Assembly (NCBI GenBank): GCA_023254015.1
Contig: JALQYS010000007.1
Span: 1 to 15,543 of the forward strand
Length of the DNA stretch: 15,543 nt
Source of the DNA: Paracoccaceae bacterium
GTDB taxonomy: Bacteria > Pseudomonadota > Alphaproteobacteria > Rhodobacterales > Rhodobacteraceae
Direction of reading: 5' to 3'
The notes beneath the pieces were generated by a model, which searched no databases, was not told the origin of the DNA, and was given only the letters and a program-made list of their open reading frames with translations. A program made the translations under genes and the position numbers. This document shows, piece after piece, positions 6,539-14,083 of this stretch (within the stretch, counting starts at the first letter, position 1; each line of letters begins with the position of its first letter).

Positions 6539-7474
6539 TTAAAGCCCCATCGCGGCCTTCACCGCCGCCAGTCCGGGCTGACCATCCAGGGTGGTCACAT
6601 CCGCCAGCCAGGCATCCAGGAGTTCAGGCCGGGCCTGGATCATCTCGCGCGCGGCATCCATCGGGTCTTTGCCTTCGCCCATGATCTTCTGCATCCCGTT
6701 GTTTTCATAATCGAGATCGAACACCAGCTGCGAAAAGAACTTTGCCGCATTCGGGCATTCCGCCGCATAACCCTTGCGCGACAGCGTGTGCACCGTGGCA
6801 CCGCCAAAGTCCGGCCCGAACTCGATGTCGCCGCCGTCAAGATAGGTCAGCTCATAGTTCAGGTTCATCGGGTGCGGCTCCCACCCCAGAAAGACCACCC
6901 AGTCGCCATCGGGATACATCCGGCTGACCTGCGACAGCATCCCGGCTTCGCTGGATTCCACGATCTCCCACGCACCCAGGCCGTGACGGTTTTCGGCAAC
7001 CATGTCGAGCAGGGGTTGGTTGGACCCGGGCTCGATCGCATAGATCTTGCCGCCGAACTTGTCGGTATGGGCCGCCAGATCGGCAAAGCTTTTCACCCCG
7101 GCATCGGAAACATATTTGGGAACGGCAAGCGTGAATTTCGCGCCGGCAAGGTTCTGGCCCAGAACTTCGACCGAGCCGTCATCGAAGAACTCCTTGTATT
7201 GTTCATTCTGAACCGGCCGCCAGTTGCCCTGAAACACGTCAATCTCGCCCGAGCGCATCGAGACATAGGCAATGTCCAACCCCAAAAGCGTCTGGCTTGG
7301 CTGATACCCCAGCGCCCCAAGAATGGCCTCGGCCGTCGCGTTGGTCAGCGCGATGTCGGTCCAGCCAAGGTCAGCCATCCGCACGGCGGCGCAGGACGCC
7401 GGGTCAGCGGCCTGCGCCGCCCCTGCCGTTGCCAAAGCCGTTCCCAGCAAAACAGCACGAAACGTATATCCCAT
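6539..7474 (-). CDS. choX: Choline/quaternary-amine ABC transporter substrate-binding protein, ChoX type
   Basis: This 311-aa periplasmic binding protein has a clear signal peptide (residues 1-22 or 23, ending AQA/AA). It is of the OpuAC/ChoX group. The known ChoX aromatic box around the trimethylammonium group is matched by W38-x-D40 (DLGWTDI), W85 in GNWRP, a tyrosine near 121 and W198 in GWEPHPMN. FLGWEPHPMN and the EPGSN segment (148-152) are typical. GGGGAGGA 6 nt before the ATG at 7474 is a strong ribosome-binding site. Unusually, the next gene is a zinc alcohol dehydrogenase and not choV/choW, so permease and ATPase must come from elsewhere or be shared. Divergence from a BetI-like repressor supports choline or a choline analogue as ligand. 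Betaine or carnitine binding is the alternative. Confidence 0.82.
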   Translation of the reverse strand: MGYTFRAVLLGTALATAGAAQAADPASCAAVRMADLGWTDIALTNATAEAILGALGYQPSQTLLGLDIAYVSMRSGEIDVFQGNWRPVQNEQYKEFFDDGSVEVLGQNLAGAKFTLAVPKYVSDAGVKSFADLAAHTDKFGGKIYAIEPGSNQPLLDMVAENRHGLGAWEIVESSEAGMLSQVSRMYPDGDWVVFLGWEPHPMNLNYELTYLDGGDIEFGPDFGGATVHTLSRKGYAAECPNAAKFFSQLVFDLDYENNGMQKIMGEGKDPMDAAREMIQARPELLDAWLADVTTLDGQPGLAAVKAAMGL

Positions 7475-7534
7475 TCTTCATCCTCCCCGATGATGGTCAT
7501 ACCGTCAGTCCTTGGCGCTGTATATGTCAACAAT

Positions 7535-7556
7535 AATTTGTATGGCCATTCAAATT
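7535..7556. promoter_or_regulatory. 22-bp palindrome, candidate BetI-type operator
   Basis: AATTTG (7535-7540) and CAAATT (7551-7556) flank ATGGCCAT, itself palindromic. Ten of eleven base pairs match across the centre; only 7541/7550 differ. The site lies in the 104-bp divergent region between the binding-protein gene and the TetR/BetI-like gene. It adjoins TTGACA on the minus strand (7530-7525), a good -35 box, although no convincing -10 at standard spacing was found. TetR-family dimers use such dyads, so repression of both units is likely. Confidence 0.6.
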
Positions 7557-7578
7557 TGTCCTCTGCTATATCCGCCAG

Positions 7579-8190
7579 ATGAACATCGCCATCAAACGCA
7601 CCCGCATCGAAGACCTGCGCCGCACCGAGTTGATCGCCGCGGCCCACCGCGTGTTCATGGTGCACGGCCTTTCCGGAATGACCACCGCCCGGATTTGCGC
7701 CGAGGCGGGCATGTCCCCCGGTATTTTGTCTTATTATTTCAAGGGCAAAGAAGACGTGTTGTTCGCCATGGTGCGCCTGAACAACCGGATTCTGGTCGAA
7801 GATGTCGTGGCGCGCCTGAACCATGCCCAAACCCGGTGGGACCGGTTGCTGGCCATCCTTGAGGGCAATTTCCCCGTCACGGTGTACGAGCCGAACGTGG
7901 CCAACGCGTGGCTTTCCGTCGTTGCCGCCTCGGCGAAGAACCCCCGCTACGCGCGGCTGCAGGCCCTGTTCTATCGCCGCCTCAGATCCAATCTGGCCTC
8001 GGTTTTCGCCGATCACCTGCCGCCCGACCGGGTTGCCATGATCACGCGCTTGGTGTCGTCGATGATCGATGGTCTTTGGCTGCAGAAGGCGGCGCGCGAA
8101 GCCCCCGACAGGGACGCCGCCGTTGGCCTGATCGTTCAAAGCGTGACCGCCCTTCTTTCAGAAGAAGAGCGGCGTCTTTTGCAGGCGTGA
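7579..8190 (+). CDS. TetR-family repressor, BetI-like
   Basis: This 203-aa regulator has a TetR N-terminal DNA-binding domain (about residues 10-56, with TTARICAEAGMSPGILSYYFKGKEDVL). Its ligand-binding half resembles the choline-responsive repressor BetI, notably AWLSVVAASAKNPRYARLQ with the following RRLRSNL, and MIDGLWLQKA. BetI releases its operator when choline is present. Here the gene is divergent from a choline-type binding protein and an alcohol dehydrogenase, which it probably controls through the palindrome at 7535-7556, along with itself. No strong Shine-Dalgarno precedes the ATG at 7579. Since betA/betB are not adjacent, it may be a BetI paralogue with a different quaternary amine as effector. 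Confidence 0.85.
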   Translation: MNIAIKRTRIEDLRRTELIAAAHRVFMVHGLSGMTTARICAEAGMSPGILSYYFKGKEDVLFAMVRLNNRILVEDVVARLNHAQTRWDRLLAILEGNFPVTVYEPNVANAWLSVVAASAKNPRYARLQALFYRRLRSNLASVFADHLPPDRVAMITRLVSSMIDGLWLQKAAREAPDRDAAVGLIVQSVTALLSEEERRLLQA

Positions 8191-8211
8191 CGCAGTCCCC
8201 TTTGGGCGGAT

Positions 8212-9639
8212 CTATTCACCGGCCTGGACGGCGGCCTCGATCGCCTGGGCCGCGCGCAGAACAAGGGCATCGGCCCCGGGCCGACCCGTGACCTGTATCG
8301 CAACGGGCAGGCCTTCTGGCGTCAGGGCGACCGGAAGGGCGGCCGAGGGTTGCCCTGCAAGATTTGCCGGTGTCGCGAAGGGGGCAAAGCCATAGCCGCG
8401 CTCAGCCCATTGATCCAGATCGCTGCCGTTGGCCTCAAACGTCAGCGTCCCAAGGCGCGGCGGGTCCTCTGCAAGGGCAGGCGTCAGAACCAGATCAAGT
8501 TCGGCCATGCTTTGCCCCAGGGCTTGTGCCGCCGCCACCATCTGCTGGCGCGCGCGAAGGTGATCCAGCGCAGACAGGCTTTGGGCCGTTTTCAGGAAGG
8601 CCCAGGTCATCGGCTCAAGTTCGTCAGGCTCGGGGTCGCGTCCAAGCTCTTGCGCCCGCTCGGATACAAGGTGCAGAAGGTCGACGGTCCACAGCGCATC
8701 GAACCACGCGCCGGTTTGGGCAGCCGCAGGATAGCTGTAGCTGTCGATGCGATGCCCCATCTTCTGCAAGATCGCCGCCACGCGCCACACGGCATCGGCC
8801 TGAGACGGGGCTGCGCTCCGCCCGAACGGATCGCTGACCGTGACGCCGATCCGCAAAGGCCGCAGGTCGTCGGACAGGGCGGCAAGATAGCCCTTGTTCG
8901 GCGGCGTCCATCCGACGCGCGTTCCCGCATCGGGCCCTGCGGTCAGGTCAAGGGCGGCGGCACTGTCGCGCACGCTGCGCGTCAGCACATGGTCGGAATC
9001 AAGCCCGCCGGCGATTTCCTCGGCCCAGGGGCCAAGCGGATTGAGGCCAACAGACGGTTTGAAGCCAAAGACGCCGCAACAGGCGGCCGGAATGCGGATG
9101 GACCCGCCCAGATCGGTGCCATGCGCCAGCCGAACCATCCCCGACGCCACCGCCGCCGCCGCGCCGCCACTTGACCCGCCGACCGTCAGATCCGGGTTCC
9201 AGGGGTTCCGGCAAGGGCCGTAGGCATGGGGCTCTGTCGTGAAATCACCGGCGAATTCGGGGGTGTTTGTCGTGCCAAGGATGACAAGCCCACCCTGCTG
9301 CCAGCGCCGGACGATCGTGCTGTCGCCCTTGGGCTTGGCCGTCGCGAAAAACCGCGAGGCAAAGCGTGTCGGAAGGGCTGCCGAATAAAGGTTCACATCC
9401 TTTATCAGAAAGGGGACACCCCACAGCGGCCCGGGATCTTCGGGAACCGCACGGTCCATCCGGCTTGCCTCGGCCTGTGCCTGCTCGAAACGCTCAGCCA
9501 CGACGGCGTTGAGCCTTGGGTTCTGACGTTCGATTTCAGCGATCGCCCCGTCAACCGCCTCGCGGACCGAGATTTCGCGCCGCGCGATCCGGGCTGCCAG
9601 GGCCATACCGTCATCAGAAGCCGATAAATTCAATGTCAT
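8212..9639 (-). CDS. Amidase-signature family amidase
   Basis: This 475-aa serine amidase has the complete Ser-cisSer-Lys triad of the amidase-signature family: K80 in FLIKDV, cis-Ser S156 in the GGSSGG run and nucleophile S180 in GTDLGGSIR. The 24-residue spacing between the serines is the same as in FAAH. It hydrolyses an amide to acid and ammonia, probably in the cytoplasm since no signal peptide is seen. GatA of the tRNA amidotransferase is excluded by context (no gatB/gatC) and by divergence outside the signature. The ATG at 9639 is preferred; a TTG two codons earlier at 9645 is also in frame. It ends 21 bp from the convergent BetI-like gene and starts divergently from the MarR operon. 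The substrate is unknown. Confidence 0.88.
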   Translation of the reverse strand: MTLNLSASDDGMALAARIARREISVREAVDGAIAEIERQNPRLNAVVAERFEQAQAEASRMDRAVPEDPGPLWGVPFLIKDVNLYSAALPTRFASRFFATAKPKGDSTIVRRWQQGGLVILGTTNTPEFAGDFTTEPHAYGPCRNPWNPDLTVGGSSGGAAAAVASGMVRLAHGTDLGGSIRIPAACCGVFGFKPSVGLNPLGPWAEEIAGGLDSDHVLTRSVRDSAAALDLTAGPDAGTRVGWTPPNKGYLAALSDDLRPLRIGVTVSDPFGRSAAPSQADAVWRVAAILQKMGHRIDSYSYPAAAQTGAWFDALWTVDLLHLVSERAQELGRDPEPDELEPMTWAFLKTAQSLSALDHLRARQQMVAAAQALGQSMAELDLVLTPALAEDPPRLGTLTFEANGSDLDQWAERGYGFAPFATPANLAGQPSAALPVALTPEGLPVAIQVTGRPGADALVLRAAQAIEAAVQAGE

Positions 9640-9658
9640 GTCCAATTCCCAATCTGGA

Positions 9659-9677
9659 GTCCCGGTGATCCCGGGAC
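9659..9677. promoter_or_regulatory. Perfect 7-bp hairpin in the amidase leader
   Basis: GTCCCGG (9659-9665) and CCGGGAC (9671-9677) pair exactly around a 5-nt loop, about 20 nt upstream of the amidase ATG on the minus strand. It could be an operator or a leader-RNA stem. Between it and the MarR promoter (about 9680-9860) I see nothing else recognisable. Confidence 0.3.
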
Positions 9678-9867
9678 CACCCGAGTCGCCGCCCAGTTTG
9701 CCCCGGTATCAATCGCGCTGTCAGCCTTCATCTCACAGCGTCGCAGCATCTGGGGATATGCAGGGTGAACCCGTCAAAAGGGGGCACCACGCGGACAGCA
9801 ACAGATCGAACGGGCAGGGGGGCGACCTTTCAGGTGGCGCGGGCAAACGTTCTTGCGTTCTGAGTGG

Positions 9868-9888
9868 GCTTATAATAAGCAGGCTTAT
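9868..9888 (+). promoter_or_regulatory. TATAAT promoter box inside nested palindromes (MarR autoregulatory site)
   Basis: A perfect -10 hexamer TATAAT (9871-9876) lies inside the perfect 13-bp palindrome GCTTATAATAAGC (9868-9880). The right arm ATAAGC also pairs with GCTTAT at 9883-9888, giving three alternating half-sites that reach into the MarR start codon (9887). No good -35 is seen at 17 bp. MarR proteins bind such dyads over their own promoter. The predicted transcription start would leave only a few nucleotides, or none, before the ATG. Confidence 0.6.
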
Positions 9889-10348
9889 GACTTATCGCAT
9901 CGACCGACTCGGAACCCTTCTGCAAGACGCCAGCCGCAGGCTCTGGGGGCGTTTTGAGCATCGCACAGCCGACTATGGCCTGTCCGCGGCGCAATGGCGC
10001 CTTATGGGCCACCTTCTGCGCGAAGGGCCGATGACGCAGATCGCGCTTGCCGCGCTCTTGGATGTGGAGCCGATCAGCGTGTCGCGCCTGACGGACCGCA
10101 TGGAACAGCAGGGCTGGTTGCGGCGCGAGGCGCATCCCGAGGATCGCCGCGCCCGTATCGTGGTTGCCACCGCAAAGGCATGCGAGGTCGCCCCGACCGT
10201 CCGCGCCCTTGTGGACGGGCTTTATGACCAGGCGCTGTCGGGTCTGAGTGATGAGGAACGCCGCGTGCTGCATCGTGCGCTTTTGAAAATCACCGAAAAC
10301 CTGCAGGCCGCAGAGGCCCAGCCATCCTCCTCCGAGACACCGAAATGA
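9887..10348 (+). CDS. MarR-family transcriptional regulator of the efflux operon
   Basis: This 153-aa winged-helix regulator has the MarR core. The recognition helix region is MTQIALAALLDVEPISVSRL (about residues 47-66), followed by the wing RREAHPEDRRARIV with the typical DxR pattern. MarR proteins usually repress neighbouring efflux genes and let go when they bind phenolic or lipophilic compounds. The gene overlaps the following HlyD gene by four bases (ATGA), giving the regulator-fusion protein-transporter order of emrRAB. I start at the ATG at 9887 because the upstream in-frame extension is not MarR-like. GCAGG lies before it, but the perfect -10 box so close upstream raises the possibility of a leaderless message. 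Confidence 0.87.
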   Translation: MTYRIDRLGTLLQDASRRLWGRFEHRTADYGLSAAQWRLMGHLLREGPMTQIALAALLDVEPISVSRLTDRMEQQGWLRREAHPEDRRARIVVATAKACEVAPTVRALVDGLYDQALSGLSDEERRVLHRALLKITENLQAAEAQPSSSETPK

Positions 10349-11439
10349 ACGCCCATTCTTCCGCCGATCCCCAGTCTGCCTCCTCGCGAATGATCCCGAC
10401 ACCCCGCGCCCGCGCGATCCGCAAGACCGCGCTGATGCTGTCTGTTCCCCTGGTCCTGTTGCTTGGCGCAGCGGGCTGGTGGCTCTCGGGGGGCGGATCG
10501 GAAACCACCGAGAATGCCAATCTCCATCAGCCGCGCCTTTCGATCGCGCCGACGGTGGGCGGCCGCGTTGTTGCGGTGCATCTGAAGGAATTGCAGCACG
10601 TTTCCGCCGGTGACCTGCTGTTCCAGATCGATCCTGAGCCTTATGAGCTGGTCGTGTCGCAGGCCGAAGCGGCCGTGAACGTCGCCCGTCTGCAGGTTGC
10701 ACAGCTCAAGGCGGCCTATGCCCAGGCCGAGGCGCAGGCGACACTGGCCGCAGATGACGCGGTTTATCAGGCCGGGGAACTTGCCCGGCAAGAGGCGCTG
10801 TCGGGCAAGGGCGTTGCCTCTGGCAGCACGGTGGACGAGTTCCGCCACGCCAGCCGTCAGGCGAAAGAGCGCGCAGAGGTCGCCCGGCTGACCGCCGATG
10901 CCGCCCGCGCCGCACTTGGGGGCGATCCCGATGCCGCGACCGACGATCATCCTGCCGTCCGCGCCGCTGTCATCCAGCTGGAACGCGCCCGCTATGACCT
11001 GTCGATGACAAAGGTCACGGCCCCGGCCGAGGGCGTTGTCTATCAGGCGGCCTCTTTCCGGCCGGGTGTGATGCTGGCGGCGGGTCAACCCGTCTTTGCG
11101 CTGGTTGAAACCGGCGAGGCCTGGGTGGACGCCAATTTCAAGGAAACGCAGCTTGCCGATCTGGCGCCGGGCCAGCCGGCCGAAGTCAGCTTTGACGCCG
11201 CACCCGGCCAAAGCTTTGCCGGCCATGTAGAGGCGATCGGCGCGGGGACGGGGGCGGAGTTCTCGCTCTTGCCCGCGCAGAATGCGACCGGCAACTGGGT
11301 GAAGGTTACACAGCGCGTGCCCGTTCGCATCCGGCTGGATGATCCTGCTGCGGCCGCCGCGCTTGCCTCGGGCATCAGTGCCGAGGTGACGGTGCGCACC
11401 TCGCAGCCCCCTGCGTCGACACTGGCCGCGACGGAGTGA
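10345..11439 (+). CDS. HlyD/EmrA-family membrane-fusion (periplasmic adaptor) protein
   Basis: This 364-aa inner-membrane-anchored adaptor links a major-facilitator exporter to an outer-membrane channel. A single N-terminal transmembrane helix (about 28-48) is followed by the first lipoyl half (66-97, with GGRVVAVHLKELQHVSAGD), an alpha-helical coiled-coil hairpin (about 100-215, Ala/Gln/Glu-rich), the second lipoyl half (about 230-258, APAEGVVYQA) and a beta-barrel domain ending in NWVKVTQRVPVRIRLD, the usual EmrA closing motif. It overlaps the MarR gene by ATGA and ends 7 nt before the MFS gene. No TolC-type gene is in the window, so a shared outer-membrane factor is likely. Substrates are probably lipophilic toxic compounds. 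Confidence 0.9.
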   Translation: MNAHSSADPQSASSRMIPTPRARAIRKTALMLSVPLVLLLGAAGWWLSGGGSETTENANLHQPRLSIAPTVGGRVVAVHLKELQHVSAGDLLFQIDPEPYELVVSQAEAAVNVARLQVAQLKAAYAQAEAQATLAADDAVYQAGELARQEALSGKGVASGSTVDEFRHASRQAKERAEVARLTADAARAALGGDPDAATDDHPAVRAAVIQLERARYDLSMTKVTAPAEGVVYQAASFRPGVMLAAGQPVFALVETGEAWVDANFKETQLADLAPGQPAEVSFDAAPGQSFAGHVEAIGAGTGAEFSLLPAQNATGNWVKVTQRVPVRIRLDDPAAAAALASGISAEVTVRTSQPPASTLAATE

Positions 11440-11446
11440 CCGGGCT

Positions 11447-12985
11447 ATGTCCGACATCCCCGAAAGCCCGCCCGCATCTGCGAACGGGGCCGCTGTTGCG
11501 CCCCCGGTAGAGGTCAGGCATCGCGGGCTGATCACGTTGTCGATCATGCTTGCCACCATCATGCAGGTGCTCGACACCACCATCGCCAATGTCGCGCTGC
11601 CCTCGATGACCGGCGACCTTGGGGCCTCGCAGGACACGATCAACTGGGTGCTGACCAGCTATATCGTCTCGTCGGCCATCATGACCCCGGTGACGGGCTG
11701 GCTGGCCGACCGGATCGGCAAGCGCGAGCTTTTCCTTGTCTCGATCCTGGGCTTTGTCGCCACGTCCATCGCCTGTGGTCTGGCGTGGAGCCTGCCGTCG
11801 ATGGTCATGTTCCGCCTGCTGCAAGGTGTCTTTGGCGCAGCCATCGTGCCCCTGTCGCAGACCTTTCTTCTGGACATCAACCCGCGCGAGAAGGCGGGGC
11901 AGGCGATGGCGATGTGGGGCGCGGGCATCATGGTCGGCCCCATCATCGGCCCGACCCTGGGTGGCTGGCTGACAGAAAGCTACAACTGGCGCTGGGTTTT
12001 CCTCATCAACCTGCCCGTGGGGGTGCTGGCCATTCTGGGCTGTCTGGCTTTCCTGCCGCGCGTCCCGCGCAGGCAGCGCAGCTTTGACCTGACCGGCTTT
12101 GCGCTGCTTTCGCTTGCCATCGGCTCGTTGCAGCTGATGCTTGACCGCGGGGGCGAGGTGGACTGGTTCTCTGCTGCGGAAATCTGGCTTTACCTTTTCG
12201 TCTGTGTCTCGGGTTTCTGGATGTTCGTGGTGCATATCCTGATGAAGGAACACCCTTTTCTGGACCCGCGGATGTTCCGCGACCGGAATTTCCGCATCGG
12301 GCTGATCTTCATCTTCGTTGTGGGGATCATCCTTCTGGCCAGCCTTGCGCTGCTGCCGCCGATGCTGTCGCGCATCCTTGGCTATCCGGTCATCACGACC
12401 GGCTGGGTCATGGCACCGCGCGGGGTGGGGACGATGATTTCCATGCTGCTGGTGGGTCGGCTGGTGCGCAAGGTTGACCCCCGGGTGCTGGTGCTGGCGG
12501 GCCTGTCGCTGACCGCGCTGTCGCTTTGGGAGATGACGGGCTTTTCGCCGCAGATGGATTCATGGCCGGTGATCCGCAGCGGCATCGTGCAGGGGCTGGG
12601 GCTTGGACTGGTCTTTGTGCCGCTTTCGACCATCGCCTTCGCCACGCTGGAGCCGCGGTTCCGGGCCGATGCGACCAGCCTGTTCAGCCTTGTGCGCAAT
12701 ATCGGCTCGTCCATCGGCATCTCGCTGGTGACGGTGGCGCTGGCGCGGAACGTGCAGATCAACCATGCGGAACTGGGCGCCTTCATCCAGCCTTTCAACC
12801 CGATTCTGGCGCAGGTCAGCCCCGGCGCGCTGTCCGGTGATCGGGCCGCATTGCAGATGGTGGACGGGCTGGTGAACGTGCAGGCGGCGATGGTGTCTTA
12901 TGTGAACGATTTTTACCTGATGATGTGGGTCTCGCTTGCGGCCATGCCGCTGGCGCTGATCCTCAGGCGGCCTGCGCGGGGGTGA
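11447..12985 (+). CDS. DHA2-family (EmrB/QacA) MFS multidrug exporter, 14 TM
   Basis: This 512-aa inner-membrane proton antiporter shows the DHA2 hallmarks: LDTTIANVALPSM in TM1, motif A GWLADRIGKRELFL between TM2 and TM3, motif C in TM5 (GAGIMVGPIIGPTLGG), and WRWVFLINLPVGVLAILG in TM6. The length and hydrophobic pattern fit 14 helices. It starts 7 nt after the adaptor gene and is the last gene of the MarR-HlyD-MFS operon, the EmrAB layout. With the adaptor and an outer-membrane channel it would export drugs or lipophilic acids out of the cell. Export of a catabolic intermediate is an alternative given the neighbours. It ends convergently against the LysR gene. Confidence 0.92.
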   Translation: MSDIPESPPASANGAAVAPPVEVRHRGLITLSIMLATIMQVLDTTIANVALPSMTGDLGASQDTINWVLTSYIVSSAIMTPVTGWLADRIGKRELFLVSILGFVATSIACGLAWSLPSMVMFRLLQGVFGAAIVPLSQTFLLDINPREKAGQAMAMWGAGIMVGPIIGPTLGGWLTESYNWRWVFLINLPVGVLAILGCLAFLPRVPRRQRSFDLTGFALLSLAIGSLQLMLDRGGEVDWFSAAEIWLYLFVCVSGFWMFVVHILMKEHPFLDPRMFRDRNFRIGLIFIFVVGIILLASLALLPPMLSRILGYPVITTGWVMAPRGVGTMISMLLVGRLVRKVDPRVLVLAGLSLTALSLWEMTGFSPQMDSWPVIRSGIVQGLGLGLVFVPLSTIAFATLEPRFRADATSLFSLVRNIGSSIGISLVTVALARNVQINHAELGAFIQPFNPILAQVSPGALSGDRAALQMVDGLVNVQAAMVSYVNDFYLMMWVSLAAMPLALILRRPARG

Positions 12986-13006
12986 GGCGCGGCTTGCCGT
13001 CCGGGG

Positions 13007-13034
13007 GTTGACCGGGCCTGATTGACCGGGCCTG
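13007..13034. repeat. Tandem 14-bp direct repeat between convergent genes
   Basis: TTGACCGGGCCTG occurs at 13008-13020 and again at 13022-13034, a 14-bp period with 13 identical bases. It lies directly at the LysR stop in the 49-bp gap behind the exporter gene. It looks like a small local duplication; no terminator stem with a T-run was found. Confidence 0.6.
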
Positions 13035-13988
13035 TCAGTCTTGGGCGGACAGGCGCGTTCCGACCCAGGCGCCAGAGGTGACAAGCGATGTCAGCAGGCC
13101 GTGCGTCAACCGCTCGACCGCGGCGACGGCGTTGGTCTGCGGGCGGTCCTTGCGCGTGGACAAGTGGATCGTTCGCATCAGCGGCGGGTCGGAAACCGGC
13201 CAGAACACCAGTTGCCCCTGATCGACCGCCGCCCCGATGGCCCGCCGCGGCAGGATCGAAAAGCCCAGATCCTGCGCCACCAGCGCCTTGATGTTGGTAT
13301 AGCTGTCCACGTCAAAGACCGTGGTCAGGCTGCGGCCCGCGGCCAGCGCCTGATCGGCCAGCAACCGGCGCAGGCTGTGGCTTTCGGCCGGCAGGATCAG
13401 CGGCATGTCAAAGGCAAGGCTGCGCGCAATCGGCGTGCCCGGTGGTGGCAGGCCCGTGCCGGCGGCCAGCGTCGGGCTGGCGAAAAGCACAAGCTCTTCT
13501 TGCAGCAGGGTGCGGCTGGCGATGCGCGTGTCGGCGATGTCATTGTAAAGGATGGCCAGATCAAGACGGCCCTCCCGCAGCCAGTCCTGCACATAGCCGC
13601 TCATGGCTTCGGCCAGGCGCAGGCGGATTTTCGGATGACGCTGATGCACCTCGCGGATCAGGGGTACGGCGATGACTTCGCAGATGGTGGCCGGCAGGCC
13701 AAGCCGCACCTCGCCCGCCGGATCGGCGGCCTGACCGCGGATTTCCTCTTCGGCGGCGGCAAGCTGGCCCAGAATGGCCCGGGCGTGACGCAACAGGATC
13801 ATGCCCGATTCCGTAAGCTCCACCCCGCGCGAGCTGCGCACCAGCAAGGCAACGCCCAGATCGGCCTCCATATGGCGGACATGCAGCGACAGGGCGGGCT
13901 GGGCCACGTTCAGCACCTCGGCCGCGCGGGTAAAGGATCGCTGGTCGGCGATGGTGGTGAAATAGCGCAACTGGCGAAGATCAAGCAT
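13035..13988 (-). CDS. LysR-family transcriptional regulator (Nac-like)
   Basis: This 317-aa regulator has the LysR winged helix-turn-helix at residues 1-60 (LRQLRYFTTIADQRSFTRAA, AQPALSLHVRHME). The C-terminal substrate-binding fold (about 90-300) includes the conserved region GRLDLAILY. The first 75 residues resemble the Nac/Cbl branch. GAAAGG lies 8 nt before the ATG at 13988. It is divergent from the acyl-CoA dehydrogenase/CoA-transferase pair, and an ATA-N9-TAT site sits between them, so it most likely activates that pair in response to a pathway acid or CoA ester and represses itself. The inducer is unknown. Confidence 0.9.
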   Translation of the reverse strand: MLDLRQLRYFTTIADQRSFTRAAEVLNVAQPALSLHVRHMEADLGVALLVRSSRGVELTESGMILLRHARAILGQLAAAEEEIRGQAADPAGEVRLGLPATICEVIAVPLIREVHQRHPKIRLRLAEAMSGYVQDWLREGRLDLAILYNDIADTRIASRTLLQEELVLFASPTLAAGTGLPPPGTPIARSLAFDMPLILPAESHSLRRLLADQALAAGRSLTTVFDVDSYTNIKALVAQDLGFSILPRRAIGAAVDQGQLVFWPVSDPPLMRTIHLSTRKDRPQTNAVAAVERLTHGLLTSLVTSGAWVGTRLSAQD

Positions 13989-14036
13989 CGGTCAGGCCTT
14001 TCGGTGATACCGGGATAGCAGGGCGGCGGGCCATTT

Positions 14037-14053
14037 CATATCGAATAGTTATG
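14037..14053. promoter_or_regulatory. LysR-type binding site, CATA-N9-TATG
   Basis: CATA (14037-14040) and TATG (14050-14053) form a dyad spaced by 9 bp, the ATA-N9-TAT form of the LysR T-N11-A box known from Nac. It lies 50 bp before the LysR start and about 70 bp before the acyl-CoA dehydrogenase ATG, a usual place for an activator site. A possible -10 for the dehydrogenase is TATTGG at 14072-14077, with no good -35, as is common for activated promoters. Confidence 0.45.
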
Positions 14054-14083
14054 GCCGTCCTTGCGAAACTGTATTGGACAGGG

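Noticed and set aside
5888..7582. Plus-strand open frame of 564 codons
   Set aside because: It runs antisense through the alcohol dehydrogenase and the ChoX-type protein, both with full motifs; its His/Arg/Gln-rich translation has no family features.
5522..8190. Complete choline-to-betaine (bet) operon
   Set aside because: Only a binding protein and a BetI-like repressor fit; no BetA choline dehydrogenase, BetB aldehyde dehydrogenase or transporter subunit is in the window.
9638..9886. N-terminal extension of the MarR gene by 83 codons
   Set aside because: The upstream in-frame stretch is Ser/Pro/Arg-rich without MarR similarity, crosses the amidase start region and contains the promoter palindrome.
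10222..11643. Minus-strand open frame of 473 codons
   Set aside because: Antisense to the MarR, HlyD and MFS genes, which are certain; no recognisable domain.
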